Shown here: positions 61,427-64,000 of the stretch, piece by piece
Layout of the letters: the number at the start of each line of letters is the position of its first letter
How positions within the stretch are numbered: position 1 is the stretch's first letter
Assembly (NCBI RefSeq): GCF_004296575.1
Contig: NZ_SAYT01000009.1
Coordinates: forward strand, 1-64,000
Direction of reading: 5' to 3'
Source of the DNA: Dyella amyloliquefaciens
GTDB lineage: Bacteria > Pseudomonadota > Gammaproteobacteria > Xanthomonadales > Rhodanobacteraceae
DNA: 64,000 bases
Notes under the pieces: model-generated
Databases searched by the model: none
Told to the model about the DNA's origin: nothing
The model's input: only the letters and a program-made list of their open reading frames with translations
Position numbers and translations under genes: made by a program

Positions 61427-62501
61427 ATGCGGTTGGAAAGTCTCCGTATCCAGGGCTTGCGGTGCCTGGCGGACATCACCGTGCCCTTGTCGCCGGGCGT
61501 GACGGTGTTCGCGGGCCCCAACGGAGCAGGCAAGACCAGCCTGCTTGAGGCCGCTTTTCTTCTTTCGCATGCGCGGTCTTTCAGGGCCGGCGCCAAGGAT
61601 GCCTTGCTTCAACGCGGGGCTGATCTGCTTTCGGTGTTCGCCGAACTGCGCCACGAGGATGGACAGTCCCGCCGATTGGGCCTGGGTCGACAAGGCGTGC
61701 GTTGGGAAGCCCGCATGGACGGGCAGGCGGTCACCCTCAGTGAACTGGTGGGGGAGTGCGCCGTCGTCTGCTTCGAGCCCGGATCCCACGCACTGATCGC
61801 CGGTGGGGCCGAGGAGCGACGTCGCTATCTGGATTGGGGCGTGTTCCACGTGGAACATGAGTTCTTTCTGGCCTGGCGTCGCTATCAGCGGGCACTCAAG
61901 CAGCGAAACAGTCTGCTCAGGGCTTCCGGCCCTGTTTCCGATGCCCTGTTCCTGCCTTGGGAGGCCGAGCTGGCGTCAACGGCCGCGGTCATCGACAGCC
62001 AGAGACGGGTTTATCTGTCGGCACTTCGCCCCCATATCGAACAAGCGATGGGAGCGCTGCTGCCCGAGCTGGGATCGCTTGAGCTTCGATACAAGCGCGG
62101 GTGGGCCGATGACGCGGAACTTGGTGATCTGTATGCAGCGCAACGCGGCCGGGACTTGGCCCGTGGGCATACAACGCTGGGATCCCACCGCGCTGACTGG
62201 GCGGTGGTATTCGAGCATGCACCTCAGCGAGAACATCTGTCCCGTGGGCAGGAGAAGCTGACCGCGCTGGGTTGCGTCCTGTCGCAGGCAGCGCTGTACG
62301 CCGAGCGGCGGGGGGAGTGGCCTATCGTCTGCCTGGACGACCTGGCCTCCGAGCTGGACAAGGCTCATCAAGCGGCTCTGGTCGGCCAGCTCAAGGACGT
62401 TGGAGCCCAAGTACTGGTCACCGGAACCGAGGTTCCGGAGGCCCTGCAGGACGGTTCGACCCACGTGTTCCACGTGGAACAAGGTGGTCTCAGGCCCCTG
62501 C

Positions 62502-62506
<5 letters not shown>
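61427..62506 (+). CDS. recF: DNA replication and repair protein RecF
   Basis: A 359-residue SMC-like ATPase for gap repair. Walker A GPNGAGKTS (about residue 31), the signature region SRGQEKLTALGCVLSQA and Walker B PIVCLDDLASELD are present. The gene contains two perfect parS sites, which encode VFHVEH near residue 142 and VFHVEQ near the C-terminus. Its end overlaps the -10 of a gyrB promoter. Confidence 0.97.
61842..61857. promoter_or_regulatory. parS: parS site 1, inside recF
   Basis: TGTTCCACGTGGAACA is a perfect 16-bp palindrome identical to functional parS sites of Pseudomonas. It lies about 1.7 kb from oriC and is expected to load ParB (gene at 13,090). Confidence 0.88.
62466..62481. 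promoter_or_regulatory. parS: parS site 2, at the 3' end of recF
   Basis: A second exact TGTTCCACGTGGAACA, 608 bases from the first. Its right end touches the -35 position of the promoter-like sequence upstream of gyrB. Confidence 0.88.

Positions 62507-64000
<1,494 letters not shown>

Overview
The window is a contiguous, gene-dense, high-GC (about 65 % by eye) gammaproteobacterial chromosome segment. It carries the replication-origin neighbourhood at its right end (mnmE, yidC, rnpA, rpmH, dnaA, oriC, dnaN, recF, gyrB). The content points to Xanthomonadales, family Rhodanobacteraceae (a Dyella/Luteibacter/Rhodanobacter-like organism): algZ-algR-hemC linkage, a plant/fungal-type acidic PNGase of the kind known from Dyella, the lptM-dapF-DUF484-xerC-hslVU order, and many short palindromic repeats built on GGAGCGCACCCTGTGCGCG. 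The genus is an inference.

Layout. 0-11.9 kb: S9 peptidase, esterase, AlgZ/AlgR-like two-component pair, hemC, DUF481 outer-membrane protein, an eight-span membrane protein, a WYL regulator, patatin, DUF488 and glycosyltransferase genes. 11.9-13.1 kb: gene-free block of dispersed repeats. 13-21 kb, minus strand: parB-parA-rsmG, a short SPFH protein, pirin, YecA-like, xthA and prlC. 21.2-21.5 kb: a nested inverted-repeat element that runs into the 5' end of a cyclic-nucleotide-binding/patatin gene. 23-34 kb: gamma-carbonic anhydrase, small phosphatase, TonB-like protein and a shortened paralogue, PNGase A, an outer-membrane protein, aroE, an ATP-grasp/GNAT pair and small membrane proteins. 34.5-40.3 kb: LptM-like lipoprotein, dapF, DUF484, xerC, hslV, hslU. 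40.5-45.2 kb: dipeptidyl peptidase, YfcG-type GST, Spy-like protein, ribokinase. 45.2-51.7 kb: RNA-repair locus. 51.7-64 kb: ftsK and the oriC cluster.

The most remarkable part is 45.2-51.7 kb. A divergent rtcR (CARF plus sigma-54 AAA+ activator) faces a minus-strand unit rsr (Ro60/TROVE) - five tandem Y-RNA-like genes - rtcB - rtcA, behind a clear -24/-12 promoter. All five RNAs share one two-part stem. Three of them (Y3-Y5) carry a tRNA-like head whose arms are in circularly permuted order (T arm, 3' acceptor strand, loop, 5' acceptor strand, D arm). The other two (Y1, Y2) carry a reduced head with a UUCG hairpin and no D arm. The family is known from Salmonella rsr-yrlA-rtcBA, but a five-member, two-class array is unusual to my knowledge.

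Other points: two perfect parS sites inside recF matching the parAB genes 47 kb away; DnaA boxes scattered well beyond oriC; five inverted pairs of REP-like elements between genes; and a lipoprotein domain present both fused to an LptM head and alone. Coordinates of starts were chosen from signal peptides, ribosome-binding sites and family N-termini, and are inferences.
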